Below the pieces are notes generated by a model, which saw only the letters and a program-made list of their open reading frames with translations, made no database searches and had not been told where the DNA came from. Made by a program: the position numbers and the translations under genes. Positions 1 to 8,260 of a stretch of 19,009 nt of DNA are shown here, in pieces; the first letter of the stretch is position 1; each line of letters starts with the position of its first letter. The DNA comes from Mageeibacillus sp. UBA3708 (GTDB taxonomy: Bacteria > Bacillota > Clostridia > Saccharofermentanales > Saccharofermentanaceae): NCBI GenBank assembly GCA_002371375.1, contig DFIB01000196.1, positions 1 through 19,009 on the forward strand. Reading direction: 5' to 3'.

Positions 1-116
1 CCCGTTTTGCTGCACCGGCCGGCTTGCCGCGCGGCTTTACGGGTACATTACCCCCGGCTGTACCCGTTTTGCTGCACCGGCCGGCTTGCCGCGCGGCTTT
101 ACGGGTACATTACCCC
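1..116 (+). repeat. 62-bp tandem repeat array, block 1 (cut by window edge)
   Basis: Bases 1-54 recur identically at 63-116, giving a period of exactly 62 bp. Each unit contains TTCTGCACCGG-like sequence (here TTTTGCTGCACCGG), the CCGGCCGG palindrome, a GCCGCGCGGC palindrome (26-35) and an inverted repeat of ACGGGTACA (39-47) with TGTACCCGT (59-67) followed by a short T-run. The second copy of the inverted repeat (from 101) is interrupted by the next element. The array probably continues to the left of the window. Related units occur at 8053-8250 (+) and, degenerate, near 10640-10706 (-). The repeat is not coding, since 62 is not a multiple of 3. Confidence 0.9.
39..70 (+). terminator. Terminator-like hairpin inside the 62-bp repeat
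   Basis: A perfect 9-bp inverted repeat, ACGGGTACA (39-47) with TGTACCCGT (59-67), has an 11-nt loop and is followed by TTT (68-70), then G. The T-tract lies on the + strand only, so any termination would act on a + transcript coming from left of the window. It is weaker than the block 2 copies, whose T-tract is longer. Confidence 0.45.
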
Positions 117-157
117 TACATTCCTGCACCGGAGTGTTCTTTTTTACAAAATGTAGA
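116..157 (+). repeat. 42-bp inverted-repeat element, copy 1
   Basis: The element runs from CTACATT (116-122) to AATGTAG (150-156), a perfect 7-bp terminal inverted repeat. It encloses CTGCACCGGAGTGTTC and a T-rich stretch. Two closely similar copies flank the 62-bp array at 8003-8049 and 8261-8306. It shares the CTGCACCGG core with the 62-bp unit. No protein is encoded. Confidence 0.8.
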
Positions 158-158
158 T

Positions 159-235
159 ACATGTTTACTGCGCTCGCAGCAACTTTGTGTACGAAATCGG
201 TTTTACCGGAACATGTTTACTGCATACTCCGTCCG
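159..235 (+). repeat. Third repeat module, copy 1
   Basis: ACATGTTTACTGC occurs at 159-171 and again at 211-223. Between them are the near-palindrome CTGCGCTCGCAG (168-179) and TTTTACCGGAAC. The order of motifs CTGCGCTC.CAG, TTTAC.GGAAC, GTTTACT, GCATACT recurs on the minus strand at about 10575-10631, so this is a degenerate module shared between blocks 1 and 3. Its function is unknown. Confidence 0.55.
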
Positions 236-266
236 TCATTGACCGGCGACCGTTATACTAGTAGTC

Positions 267-2900
267 TTATCCGATCTCGACTTCTATCCTGCTTCCGATC
301 TCACCGGATTCAAGGTAATCCCTGCCGGTGCAGACGACATTGCCGTCACAGGCGATGGAGAGGACTTTACTTCCGCTGCCGGTCCTGCGGTATGTGAGGT
401 CAACAGGCTTGCCGTTGAATTCGAAGGATACGCCTGCAGTGCCGTCAGCAGAGAACAGATCGTCCGGCAGTTGGGGATCGAACTTCATTCCGCCGAAGTT
501 GCCTTTGACGCCGAATATCTCAGTAAGAACAGTGAGCATGAGCCAGCTGGCAGCGCCTGTGAGGTAGTGATACACGCCGCGGCCCTTGGGATCGAAGTAC
601 TCGGGGATACCGGGATAGATCCTGCTTGAGTCGAAGTCAGTAGCGTGTCTGTAGAGGGAGCCGATCACTTTCCAGCCCTCTGCGGAAAAGCCGCGGGAAT
701 ACAAAGCGTTTCCGTACATTACCGCCATATGTGAGAATACTGCGCCGTTCTCTTTCTGACCGTATGCGAATCCGAACATTCTTCCCATGTCGGTCTTGAT
801 CTCATGGAAATCTGTGTTGAGCTTGTAGCCGCCAAGAGATGCGTCATACAGATAATGATCTGCCGATCTTGTGATCTCCTTAACATCGTCGTCTGAGGCG
901 ATTCCGCTCATGACGGTGAAGACTTCACTCGTCAGCATCATCTTGCCGTCTTTCTCGAGGGCACGGCCGTTGTCATCGTAGTAACCGTTGAATCTGGAGT
1001 AGCCGTCGGCATCGGTGAACCACTCCTGCGATCTGATGTGCCTCATGATGTGATCTGCCTTGGATTCCAGGTCGGATGCGATAACTTCGATATCAACATC
1101 GCTCACACTGCCGCCGAAGCCGCTCTTGACGCTCTCGCAGTATGACATAAGGTCGGAATCCGTTCCGAGGAGTGATGAGATTTCCGATGCAAGCTGTACT
1201 GTTTTCTTGCCGGTCACCTCGCTGTACTTGCGAAGGATAGCCGCGAATCTCTTGTAGTTGCCTGCGTACGCCGCCGTGAATGCTACGCTCTCGCCGCGGT
1301 GTGAGCCCATGTCGAGCGCATCATTCCAGTCGGCGCCGCGGAGCTTCATGGAGCCGTGCTCGCCGACATCGAAGAAAGCGGCGAGATTCTGGAGCAGAAG
1401 GTGCTCGAGAACTGTACCCGAGCAGCCGGTAACATTGTTACAATCGCCGTCAGCAAGGGCAGTTCCGCGCTTGATCTGCCTGTCGATAAAGTATGGTGCG
1501 GATTCGTCCAGGATCCTCAGATCTCCCGTCTGCCTGATGTAGAGATCCATCGTCATGAACGGCCACATCGCATGATCCATCCACACTCTGGTGATGCCGT
1601 TACGGTCAGCGATGAATTCGCCTCTTCCGGTACCTATGATCGTTGCATTCGTGCCGTCTGTCCTCACACCCCCGAAATTATCAATGAGCATTTGTCTGAC
1701 ATCGGACGGATCCATGATGATCAGTGCTAGGCAATCCTGCCACAGGTCGCGCCATCCTCTGCCGCCCTTGCCGTAATCATGATGGGGCAGGAATGAGCAT
1801 CCGTAGATCCTTCTGAGCATAGGCTGGACGGCCACCCAGAACATCCAGTTGTCAAAATTCTTATCGCCTGACGTGAACCTGATGTTGTTCTTCTCAAGCC
1901 AATACTCCTTGTTCTTTGCGAGCTCCTCCTCGAAAGCTTTGCCGCTCAAATATCTCTCAAAGGCACTCTCAAAGGCTGCCGCATTCTCACGTATATCGGT
2001 CTCCGTATCTGACGGCCTGTCCAGATCTGCAACACCCAGCGCAATGATATAGGATACCGATCTGCGGGGTTCAAGCGTTACTTCCGCGAACATTGCTGCG
2101 CCCATTGCTTCGAATCCGTCTGCCCTCGCACCCGGCAATGAAGCAGGCTCACCCTCCATGGGGAAACGCGGATTATCAAGAGCGCCGCCCTCGCCGATGA
2201 AGTCCTCTTCAACAGGGCAGAAGAACTGCGGCTTGCCGCTGTCCTCTGTTGCTGCAAAGAATCCGTACATTACCTTATTGCGTTTGTGACCGCGCTCATC
2301 GAAAGTAAGAGTCGGGTTATTGACCACGCCGTATGACGTGACGATCATTCTATTGAGCATTGATGACACGTTCCGGTGATCTCTTATGTTGTCTGCGGAC
2401 CGTCCGTAAACCGGTACTGCTGCGGTAGGTGTGAATGTCAGCGGAGTGTCACCGTCGTTAATGACGGTGACACGTGTGAGCTCGACCTTGTCAGAAGTTG
2501 TCACCGGCACAAAGCTCGTCGTTACGGTCCGTATGGATGTGCCTTTTATCTTCCTCTCAACTGAATGCCACAGAAGTCCTGCAGTAAGAGTTACTTCATC
2601 TTTGTTTTGTGTGAACTTGCGGCTGTTCTGAAGAGCTGACGCACCTGTCGCGGAATAAAGACCGCCGTCCTTTATCCTGATCCAGAAATTGCGCGTCGAT
2701 CTGTTGTTGTGAAGATTATCGGATGATACAGGCTCAAGCACGAAAGTGTTCTGGCTCGTCTTCAGGTCTCCGCCGAGATCAGGGGTTATGGCTCCCATCA
2801 TGCCGCTTGCTGCTCCTATCGGGAAATAAAGATAACTGTAAAGATCGGGATCCTTCAGTCTGAATGTGCCGTTATTGTCAATAAACTCATAATTTGCCAT
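267..2900 (-). CDS. GH94 family glycoside phosphorylase
   Basis: This is an 877-residue cytoplasmic enzyme with no signal peptide. GH94 enzymes cleave beta-linked gluco-oligosaccharides with inorganic phosphate, giving alpha-glucose-1-phosphate and a shortened sugar, which saves ATP. Diagnostic blocks are the GGRGWRDLWQD segment (about 379-389), GTNATIIG (about 416-423), the ITRVWMDH segment (about 436-443) and ADWNDALD (523-530). In the last block D527 fits the general-acid Asp of the family. The N-terminal ~300 residues match the beta-sandwich domain and the rest the (alpha/alpha)6 barrel. The ATG at 2900 has GGAGG at 2911-2907, six bases upstream. The substrate is uncertain: cellobiose, cellodextrin and laminaribiose phosphorylases share these motifs, and the GGRGWRDLWQD type looks closer to the laminaribiose/cellodextrin branch. 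It is divergent from the hydrolase-ABC operon. Confidence 0.9.
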   Translation of the reverse strand: MANYEFIDNNGTFRLKDPDLYSYLYFPIGAASGMMGAITPDLGGDLKTSQNTFVLEPVSSDNLHNNRSTRNFWIRIKDGGLYSATGASALQNSRKFTQNKDEVTLTAGLLWHSVERKIKGTSIRTVTTSFVPVTTSDKVELTRVTVINDGDTPLTFTPTAAVPVYGRSADNIRDHRNVSSMLNRMIVTSYGVVNNPTLTFDERGHKRNKVMYGFFAATEDSGKPQFFCPVEEDFIGEGGALDNPRFPMEGEPASLPGARADGFEAMGAAMFAEVTLEPRRSVSYIIALGVADLDRPSDTETDIRENAAAFESAFERYLSGKAFEEELAKNKEYWLEKNNIRFTSGDKNFDNWMFWVAVQPMLRRIYGCSFLPHHDYGKGGRGWRDLWQDCLALIIMDPSDVRQMLIDNFGGVRTDGTNATIIGTGRGEFIADRNGITRVWMDHAMWPFMTMDLYIRQTGDLRILDESAPYFIDRQIKRGTALADGDCNNVTGCSGTVLEHLLLQNLAAFFDVGEHGSMKLRGADWNDALDMGSHRGESVAFTAAYAGNYKRFAAILRKYSEVTGKKTVQLASEISSLLGTDSDLMSYCESVKSGFGGSVSDVDIEVIASDLESKADHIMRHIRSQEWFTDADGYSRFNGYYDDNGRALEKDGKMMLTSEVFTVMSGIASDDDVKEITRSADHYLYDASLGGYKLNTDFHEIKTDMGRMFGFAYGQKENGAVFSHMAVMYGNALYSRGFSAEGWKVIGSLYRHATDFDSSRIYPGIPEYFDPKGRGVYHYLTGAASWLMLTVLTEIFGVKGNFGGMKFDPQLPDDLFSADGTAGVSFEFNGKPVDLTYRRTGSGSKVLSIACDGNVVCTGRDYLESGEIGSRIEVEIG

Positions 2901-2939
2901 AGAGCACCTCCGCGCATTTGTAGTAGGGATTGTCTTTGT

Positions 2940-2948
2940 ATTCTACCA
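2940..2948 (-). promoter_or_regulatory. Extended -10 promoter for the GH94 gene
   Basis: On the minus strand TGG precedes TAGAAT (2945-2940), an extended -10. No convincing -35 is present at 16-18 bp. The predicted start near 2933 leaves a leader of about 33 nt carrying the GGAGG ribosome-binding site. It lies back to back with the promoter at 2994-3022. Confidence 0.5.
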
Positions 2949-2993
2949 TAAAGGAAGGCGCGAAATGAATTGCGGATTGTTGCGTGTATTGTT

Positions 2994-3022
2994 TTGTAAA
3001 AATCAGATGTCCGTATTATAAT
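2994..3022 (+). promoter_or_regulatory. Sigma-A promoter giving a leaderless transcript
   Basis: TTGTAA (2994-2999), a 17-bp spacer, then TATAAT (3017-3022). Only six bases separate the -10 from the ATG at 3029, so a normal start about 7 nt downstream falls on the A of ATG. There is no Shine-Dalgarno. It would drive the hydrolase and probably the two ABC genes behind it. Confidence 0.75.
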
Positions 3023-3028
3023 ATAGCG

Positions 3029-4177
3029 ATGGCTAACATTATTGATTATCTCAAATGGCGTGGAGATATAACTCTCAGACAGGATCCGCTGAACAAAGTG
3101 GATGCGTTGCTCTTTGCCTGTATCTCGTACGTTGACTTTGACGGAGTCGTTCCGGAAGATGACGCAGAGATATCGTTCAGTGATGCATGCAGGCTTTTTT
3201 TTGAACTCCATTCGGAGGAGGAACTTGCGTCTGATAATTCATTTATCAGCTTTGCGCCCTATCTCCTCAGGGAGGCGGCATCCCGCGACAGGTATAAAGA
3301 TCTCCTGATGAGCAGATATGTTAATCATACTGACATCAACGACCTGATACAGTTCTCGGCCGTGAATATCCGACTGTCACCTGATGAAGTTTTTATCGCT
3401 TTCAGGGGGACTGACGACACGATCGTGGGATGGAAGGAAGACTTCTATATAAGCTGTATGACCATATCGTCCGAAGATGAATCAGTACGGTATCTTGACG
3501 CAGTGCAGAAGGGGAGATCTGACAGGATATATCTCGGAGGTCATTCCAAGGGAGGACATCTGGCCATATATGCTGCATATAATGCCGGCAATGACATAAG
3601 GGAGCGTGTGGAAAGGATATTCGACTTTGACGGTCCGGGATTTAACAGTGAAGTCATGGCAACGGAACCGTTCATGTCGGTGGGTCCGAGGATAACGAGA
3701 GTTATCCCTGAGAATTCCATAATCGGAAGACTGCTGTCTGATACTGCCGTGCCGCTGATCGTGATCAGCACGGAGAAAGGCATAATGCAGCATGATCCGA
3801 TGAGCTGGCAGATCGAAGGCAAGTTGTTCCTGGCTGCGGAGAAGAACTCGGTGGCGAGCGATGTTTTCGATGAGACATTGACCAAATGGATCGGCGAACT
3901 TGATACTGACGAGAAGAAGAGATTCATAGATGACCTTTTTGCGGTTCTCGAGGCGTCTGGGGAGACGAACGTGAGCAAGCTGTCCGGGCTAAGCCTTCAG
4001 GCGGTCAAGGCCATGCTTGGCAAGATGCAGCTCCTCCGGAAGGGATCGAGGGACAAGATAAGGCTGCTGCTCAAGTATTTTTTGGGCAACTGGGGTGAAG
4101 TCATTGCGCACACTTCGAAGTTCATGAGCGTGAGGGAGAAGTTCCCTTTGAAGCTTATCAGGGCGAGAATAAAGTAA
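3029..4177 (+). CDS. DUF2974 (Mbeg1-like) alpha/beta-hydrolase
   Basis: A 382-residue soluble protein beginning MANIIDYLKW, typical of DUF2974/Mbeg1-like proteins. It has a lipase-type nucleophile elbow, GHSKGG (171-176, Ser173), preceded by FIAFRGTDD (122-130), as in lipase-like serine hydrolases. H255 or another downstream His could complete the triad; I cannot assign it. No signal peptide or membrane segment is seen. The ATG at 3029 is chosen because the conserved N-terminus starts there and the -10 box lies six bases upstream; an upstream in-frame GTG (2984) lies before the -10 box. The stop is 20 bp before the first ABC gene, suggesting an operon. The substrate is unknown. Confidence 0.8.
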   Translation: MANIIDYLKWRGDITLRQDPLNKVDALLFACISYVDFDGVVPEDDAEISFSDACRLFFELHSEEELASDNSFISFAPYLLREAASRDRYKDLLMSRYVNHTDINDLIQFSAVNIRLSPDEVFIAFRGTDDTIVGWKEDFYISCMTISSEDESVRYLDAVQKGRSDRIYLGGHSKGGHLAIYAAYNAGNDIRERVERIFDFDGPGFNSEVMATEPFMSVGPRITRVIPENSIIGRLLSDTAVPLIVISTEKGIMQHDPMSWQIEGKLFLAAEKNSVASDVFDETLTKWIGELDTDEKKRFIDDLFAVLEASGETNVSKLSGLSLQAVKAMLGKMQLLRKGSRDKIRLLLKYFLGNWGEVIAHTSKFMSVREKFPLKLIRARIK

Positions 4178-4197
4178 CAGAGAACAAGGTGTAATGC

Positions 4198-5946
4198 ATG
4201 GGAAATCTATCTAAATTGGTGAAATACACAAAAGGGTACCGCGGCGCGACTGTTGCCTCGCTCCTATTTATCATCGGCGAAGTCGGACTGGAAGTTATTA
4301 TTCCCCGGTTGACATCCAATCTCGTGGGTGTCATTCAGGATAACGGGGACATTAAGTCAATACTGATGTACGGAATACTTATGGTGGTATCCGCAATATT
4401 GTCGCTCATATGCGGATGTATCGCCGGTATCGCATCGTCCAGGGCATCTGCCGGATTCGCAAAGAATCTGCGTGCGGCAATGTTTGAGAAGATACAGGAC
4501 TTCTCTTTCGGCAACATAGACAAGTTCTCCACTTCGTCACTCGTGACGAGAATGACGACCGATGTCAGTAACATTCAGAATGCGTTCATGATGCTGATAA
4601 GGGTCGCGATAAGAGCGCCCTTTATGCTGATACTCACGATAATATCCGCATTTACTCTGGGCGGCAAGCTGGCACTTACATTCGTTATCGTTATTCCCGT
4701 TCTTGTATTCGGATTCATCCTCATCGGGCGGTTTGCACTTCCCGCATTCAGGGCAGTATTCAAGAAATACGACAAGCTCAACGAATCAGTTGAGGAGGAC
4801 GTGCGCGGCATAAGAGTCGTAAAGGGATTTGCCAGAGAGGAATTTGAGAAGAGCAAGTTCAATAAGGCTTCTGATGACATACGCAAGGACTTTACAAGGG
4901 CAGAGAGGATAGTCGGACTTAATATGCCGCTGATGCAGCTCTGCATTTATTTCAATTCCGTATTCATCCTTTATGTCGGGTCCAAACTTACCGTGGTATC
5001 CAAGGGTGCAGACATTAATATCGGTCAGGTATCTGCGTTCCTTACTTACGGCATGATGATTCTCATGTCGCTCATGATGCTGTCGATGATCTATATCATG
5101 CTCACGATGTCAGTTGAGTCAGTCAAGAGAATTGTTGAAGTCATCGACGAGGAGCCGGGTATCAGGAACCCTGCCGAGCCCGTATTTGAGATCGGTGACG
5201 GAAGCATAGATTTTGAGGATGTGTCTTTCGCTTATTCGGAAGAGGCGGGAAGAGATGCATTGAACGATATCAACCTGCACATCAAGTCGGGAATGACAGT
5301 CGGTATACTGGGCGGTACCGGTGCAGGCAAGACGACATTGATACAGCTCATTCCGAGACTGTATGACGCCAAGTCAGGCTCTGTCAGAGTAGGCGGAAGG
5401 GATGTTCGAGACTACGATCTTACCGCGTTAAGAGATGCGGTGTCCGTAGTCCTTCAGAAGAATGTGCTCTTCTCCGGAACTATCAGGGAGAATCTCATGT
5501 GGGGTAACAAGGAGGCATCGGATGAGGATATAAAGGAGGCTGCAAGACTTGCTCAGGCAGATGAATTCATCATGTCCTTCCCTGACGGTTACGATTCCAA
5601 GATAGAGCAGGGAGGAACGAATGTATCCGGCGGCCAGAAGCAGAGGCTCTGTATCGCCAGAGCCCTTCTGAAGAGACCTAAGATACTGATCCTCGATGAC
5701 TCTACGTCTGCAGTCGATACGAGGACGGATGCCCTTATAAGGAAGGGCTTCAGGGAATACATTCCCGAGACGACCAAGATCATAATCGCTCAGAGGATAG
5801 CGTCCGTTCAGGATGCCGACATGATCGTTATCCTCGATAACGGCCGGATAGTCGCGACCGGTACACATGAAGAACTTATGAGCACCAGTGATATTTATCA
5901 GGAGATCTATGAGCAGCAGGTGAAGGGAGGTGACGACAATGAGTGA
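4198..5946 (+). CDS. ABC exporter half-transporter with degenerate NBD (TM287-type)
   Basis: A 582-residue fusion of a six-helix transmembrane domain (about 15-310) and a nucleotide-binding domain (about 335-575). Walker A is GGTGAGKTT (372-380), the Q-loop lies in VLQKNVLF, and the signature is canonical VSGGQ (476-480). The residue after the Walker B Asp is D501 instead of the catalytic Glu (LDDSTSAVD), and the H-loop His is Gln532 (AQRIAS). These two changes mark the degenerate partner of heterodimeric type IV exporters such as TM287/288, BmrCD and LmrCD. AAGGTG at 4186-4191 is the ribosome-binding site. It overlaps the partner gene by 8 bp. Cargo is unknown: drugs, lipids and peptides are all possible. 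Confidence 0.93.
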   Translation: MGNLSKLVKYTKGYRGATVASLLFIIGEVGLEVIIPRLTSNLVGVIQDNGDIKSILMYGILMVVSAILSLICGCIAGIASSRASAGFAKNLRAAMFEKIQDFSFGNIDKFSTSSLVTRMTTDVSNIQNAFMMLIRVAIRAPFMLILTIISAFTLGGKLALTFVIVIPVLVFGFILIGRFALPAFRAVFKKYDKLNESVEEDVRGIRVVKGFAREEFEKSKFNKASDDIRKDFTRAERIVGLNMPLMQLCIYFNSVFILYVGSKLTVVSKGADINIGQVSAFLTYGMMILMSLMMLSMIYIMLTMSVESVKRIVEVIDEEPGIRNPAEPVFEIGDGSIDFEDVSFAYSEEAGRDALNDINLHIKSGMTVGILGGTGAGKTTLIQLIPRLYDAKSGSVRVGGRDVRDYDLTALRDAVSVVLQKNVLFSGTIRENLMWGNKEASDEDIKEAARLAQADEFIMSFPDGYDSKIEQGGTNVSGGQKQRLCIARALLKRPKILILDDSTSAVDTRTDALIRKGFREYIPETTKIIIAQRIASVQDADMIVILDNGRIVATGTHEELMSTSDIYQEIYEQQVKGGDDNE

Positions 5947-7867
5947 TAACAGAAGACGCAGAGCCGCTACTCCCGCGGAGATGAAGAAATCAATGGGAAG
6001 CCTCAAGAGGGCATTGAAAGAATACCGTAAATGTTTCCCGCGGCTGATGCCGTTCGTGTTTGTCGTCATAGTACTGGCGTCGCTGCCGAATGACCTGTCG
6101 CCTCTCATAATGCAGAAAGTGTATAAGTACATAGATGAGCTCTTCCAGACCGGTGACTGGGCGGCTGCAAGGGAGCAGATACTGCCAAGTATCATTTTAC
6201 TCATCGTGATATTTGCCGTCGGTGTGGCGCTCGCCACAGTACAGGCACAGCTTATGGCATTCATGACGCAGAAGTTCCTTGATCACATGCGCTGCAAGAT
6301 GTTCGGTACGATGCAGCAACTGCCCGTCAGCTACTTCGACTCACACAAGCACGGCTTCATCATGAGCCATTATACGAACGATATCGATACGCTGAGACAG
6401 CTCGTATCACAGGTTGTTCCTTCGCTTCTTCAGGCGGGACTTGCCGTGGCGATCGTCTTTGTCGAGATGCTTTATTTCAGTGTCTGGATGACGATAGTTA
6501 TTGTGCTTGGCGTTGTGCTTATGGGATTCCTCACGGGCAAGGTCGGCGCCGGGTCGTCAAAGTATTTCGTGAGGCAGCAGAATTCGCTGGCCTCGACGGA
6601 AGGATATATCCAGGAGATGATGAACGGCCAGAAAGTAGTTAAGGTCTTCAACCATGAACAGGAGACATTGGAGAACTTCAACAAGCTCAACGACGAACTT
6701 TATTCCGACGCATCGAAAGCAAACGGCTATGCTAATATCCTGGGTCCCATCATCAACAACGTCGGCAATATAATGTATGTATTCATCGCCGTTGTCGGAG
6801 GCGTCCTGATATACTTCAATGTGGATAATCTCTCAATCTCGGGAATGGTATTCGAGGTCAGTATCGTGGCAACATTCCTCAATATGTCAAAGAAATTCAT
6901 GGCGAACCTTAACCAGGTCACGATGCAGATGAACTCCATAGTCATGGCTGCTGCAGGCGCCGAAAGGATTTTTGCCCTCATGGATACAGAGCCGGAGAAG
7001 GACGAGGGATATGTAACCCTCGTCAATGCCGAGATCGACAGTGAGGGCAATGTCAGAGAGGCAGATCACCATACCGGTAAGTGGGCATGGAAGCACCCTC
7101 ACAAAGCAGAGGGTACCATTACTTATCAGGAACTTAAGGGCGATATTCTGCTTGATATGGTCGACTTCTCGTATGTGCCGGGCAAGCAGGTCCTGACTGA
7201 TGTCAGCGTATTTGCAAAACCGGGACAGAAAGTTGCCTTCGTCGGTGCAACAGGTGCAGGTAAGACGACAATTACAAATCTTATTAACCGCTTCTACGAT
7301 ATTGAAGATGGCAAGATAAGATACGACGGCATCAATGTAAACAAGATCAAGAAGAAGGACTTAAGGCAGTCTCTCGGACTTGTTTTGCAGGAGACGAATC
7401 TGTTCACCGGAACAGTTATGGATAACATCAGATATGGTAAGCTCGACGCATCCGATAAGGAGTGCATCGATGCTGCCAAGCTGGCAGGTGCGGACGGCTT
7501 CATTGAGCGTCTCCCCGAAGGCTATAACACGATGCTCGAGAATAACGGCGCGAACCTCTCACAGGGGCAGAGACAGCTCATCGCGATTGCAAGGGCAGCC
7601 GTTGCAGATCCACCGGTAATGATCCTTGACGAAGCAACGTCTTCCATCGACACAAGGACTGAGGCAATAGTTGCCAAAGGAATGGATAAGCTAATGGAGG
7701 GAAGAACGGTATTCGTCATAGCGCACAGGCTGTCAACCGTAAGGAATTCCGATGTCATTATGGTATTGGACCACGGAAAGATAATCGAGCGCGGGTCTCA
7801 CGACCAGCTTATCGCCGAGAAAGGTACTTATTACAGACTGTATACAGGTGCATTCGAGCTGGAGTGA
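5939..7867 (+). CDS. ABC exporter half-transporter with catalytic NBD (TM288-type)
   Basis: A 642-residue partner of the preceding gene. It has six membrane helices within about 35-325 and an NBD from about 400. Walker A is GATGAGKTT (436-444), Walker B ends D564-E565 with the catalytic Glu, and the H-loop is AHRLS (H596). The signature is LSQGQ (540-544), a deviation that faces the degenerate Walker A/B site of the partner, as in TM287/288. An insert of about 50 residues (355-400, with KWAWKHP) links TMD and NBD and is typical of this subfamily. The ATG at 5939 is preferred over the GTG at 5930, because AGGGAGG (5924-5930) sits 8 nt before the ATG. The 8-bp overlap with the upstream gene suggests coupled, equimolar synthesis. 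Confidence 0.93.
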   Translation: MSDNRRRRAATPAEMKKSMGSLKRALKEYRKCFPRLMPFVFVVIVLASLPNDLSPLIMQKVYKYIDELFQTGDWAAAREQILPSIILLIVIFAVGVALATVQAQLMAFMTQKFLDHMRCKMFGTMQQLPVSYFDSHKHGFIMSHYTNDIDTLRQLVSQVVPSLLQAGLAVAIVFVEMLYFSVWMTIVIVLGVVLMGFLTGKVGAGSSKYFVRQQNSLASTEGYIQEMMNGQKVVKVFNHEQETLENFNKLNDELYSDASKANGYANILGPIINNVGNIMYVFIAVVGGVLIYFNVDNLSISGMVFEVSIVATFLNMSKKFMANLNQVTMQMNSIVMAAAGAERIFALMDTEPEKDEGYVTLVNAEIDSEGNVREADHHTGKWAWKHPHKAEGTITYQELKGDILLDMVDFSYVPGKQVLTDVSVFAKPGQKVAFVGATGAGKTTITNLINRFYDIEDGKIRYDGINVNKIKKKDLRQSLGLVLQETNLFTGTVMDNIRYGKLDASDKECIDAAKLAGADGFIERLPEGYNTMLENNGANLSQGQRQLIAIARAAVADPPVMILDEATSSIDTRTEAIVAKGMDKLMEGRTVFVIAHRLSTVRNSDVIMVLDHGKIIERGSHDQLIAEKGTYYRLYTGAFELE

Positions 7868-7900
7868 TGTACGGAGTACCGGTATCCGAGGATCATTGGT

Positions 7901-7954
7901 GGCTTGAGTGGCTTGGGTGGTCTGAGTGGCTTGGGTGTCTTGAGTGGTCTGGTC
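7901..7954 (+). repeat. 9-bp minisatellite, six units
   Basis: Six consecutive 9-bp units related to GGCTTGAGT or GGCTTGGGT lie between 7901 and 7954; the fifth and sixth are more divergent. The array begins 34 bp after the ABC stop codon. A 3-residue repeat appears in shadow reading frames only because 9 is a multiple of 3; there is no start or ribosome-binding site to support translation. Confidence 0.85.
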
Positions 7955-8002
7955 GTATTGAACGACCGGGACCATCATCAACCATCTGCCATCAGCCGAT
8001 TG

Positions 8003-8049
8003 TCTCTACATTTCTGCACCGGAGTGTTCGTTTTTACAAATTGTAGAGA
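8003..8049 (+). repeat. Inverted-repeat element, copy 2
   Basis: TCTCTACA (8003-8010) pairs perfectly with TGTAGAGA (8042-8049). The interior, with CTGCACCGGAGTGTTCG and TTTTTACAAA, closely matches the elements at 116-157 and 8261-8306. It abuts the first 62-bp unit on the left. Confidence 0.8.
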
Positions 8050-8052
8050 TTT

Positions 8053-8085
8053 ACGGGTACAATACCCCCGGCTGTACCCGTTTTT
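8053..8085 (+). terminator. Terminator-like hairpin, first of three
   Basis: ACGGGTACA (8053-8061) pairs with TGTACCCGT (8073-8081), and the strand continues with TTTT to 8085. Identical arms recur at 8115-8143 and 8177-8205, each followed by T's. Orientation matches the upstream ABC operon, so the array could act as a triple terminator or as a 3'-end stabiliser. The loop is 11 nt, longer than in ideal terminators. Confidence 0.5.
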
Positions 8086-8250
8086 CTGCACAGACCGGCT
8101 TCCCATGCGGATTTACGGGTACAATACCCCCGGCTGTACCCGTTTTTCTGCACCGGCCGGCTTCCCATGCGGATTTACGGGTACATTACCCCCGGCTGTA
8201 CCCGTTTTTCTGCAAAGACCGGCTTCCCATGCGAATTTACGGATACATTG
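8053..8250 (+). repeat. 62-bp tandem repeat array, block 2
   Basis: Three full units (8053-8114, 8115-8176, 8177-8238) and the start of a degenerate fourth, with an exact 62-bp period. Units differ from one another at only a few positions, for example CACAGACC, CACCGGCC and CAAAGACC after TTCTG. Each unit has ACGGGTACA/TGTACCCGT followed by TTTTT, then CTGCA, CCGGC and a CCCATGCGGA segment. Block 1 instead has GCCGCGCGG at this position, so units are more alike within a block than between blocks. Inverted-repeat elements lie on both sides. Confidence 0.92.
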
Positions 8251-8260
8251 ACCCCGGATG

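Noticed and set aside
5428..6264. Long open frame on the minus strand across the junction of the two ABC genes (278 codons)
   Set aside because: It lies wholly antisense to two well-supported ABC genes, shows no family motif, and has low-complexity composition typical of a shadow frame.
4198..7867. ABC pair as the exporter of the SCIFF peptide
   Set aside because: It lacks a peptidase C39 domain, lies more than 4 kb away in a different operon, and is separated by unrelated genes; nothing in the sequence links it to scfA.
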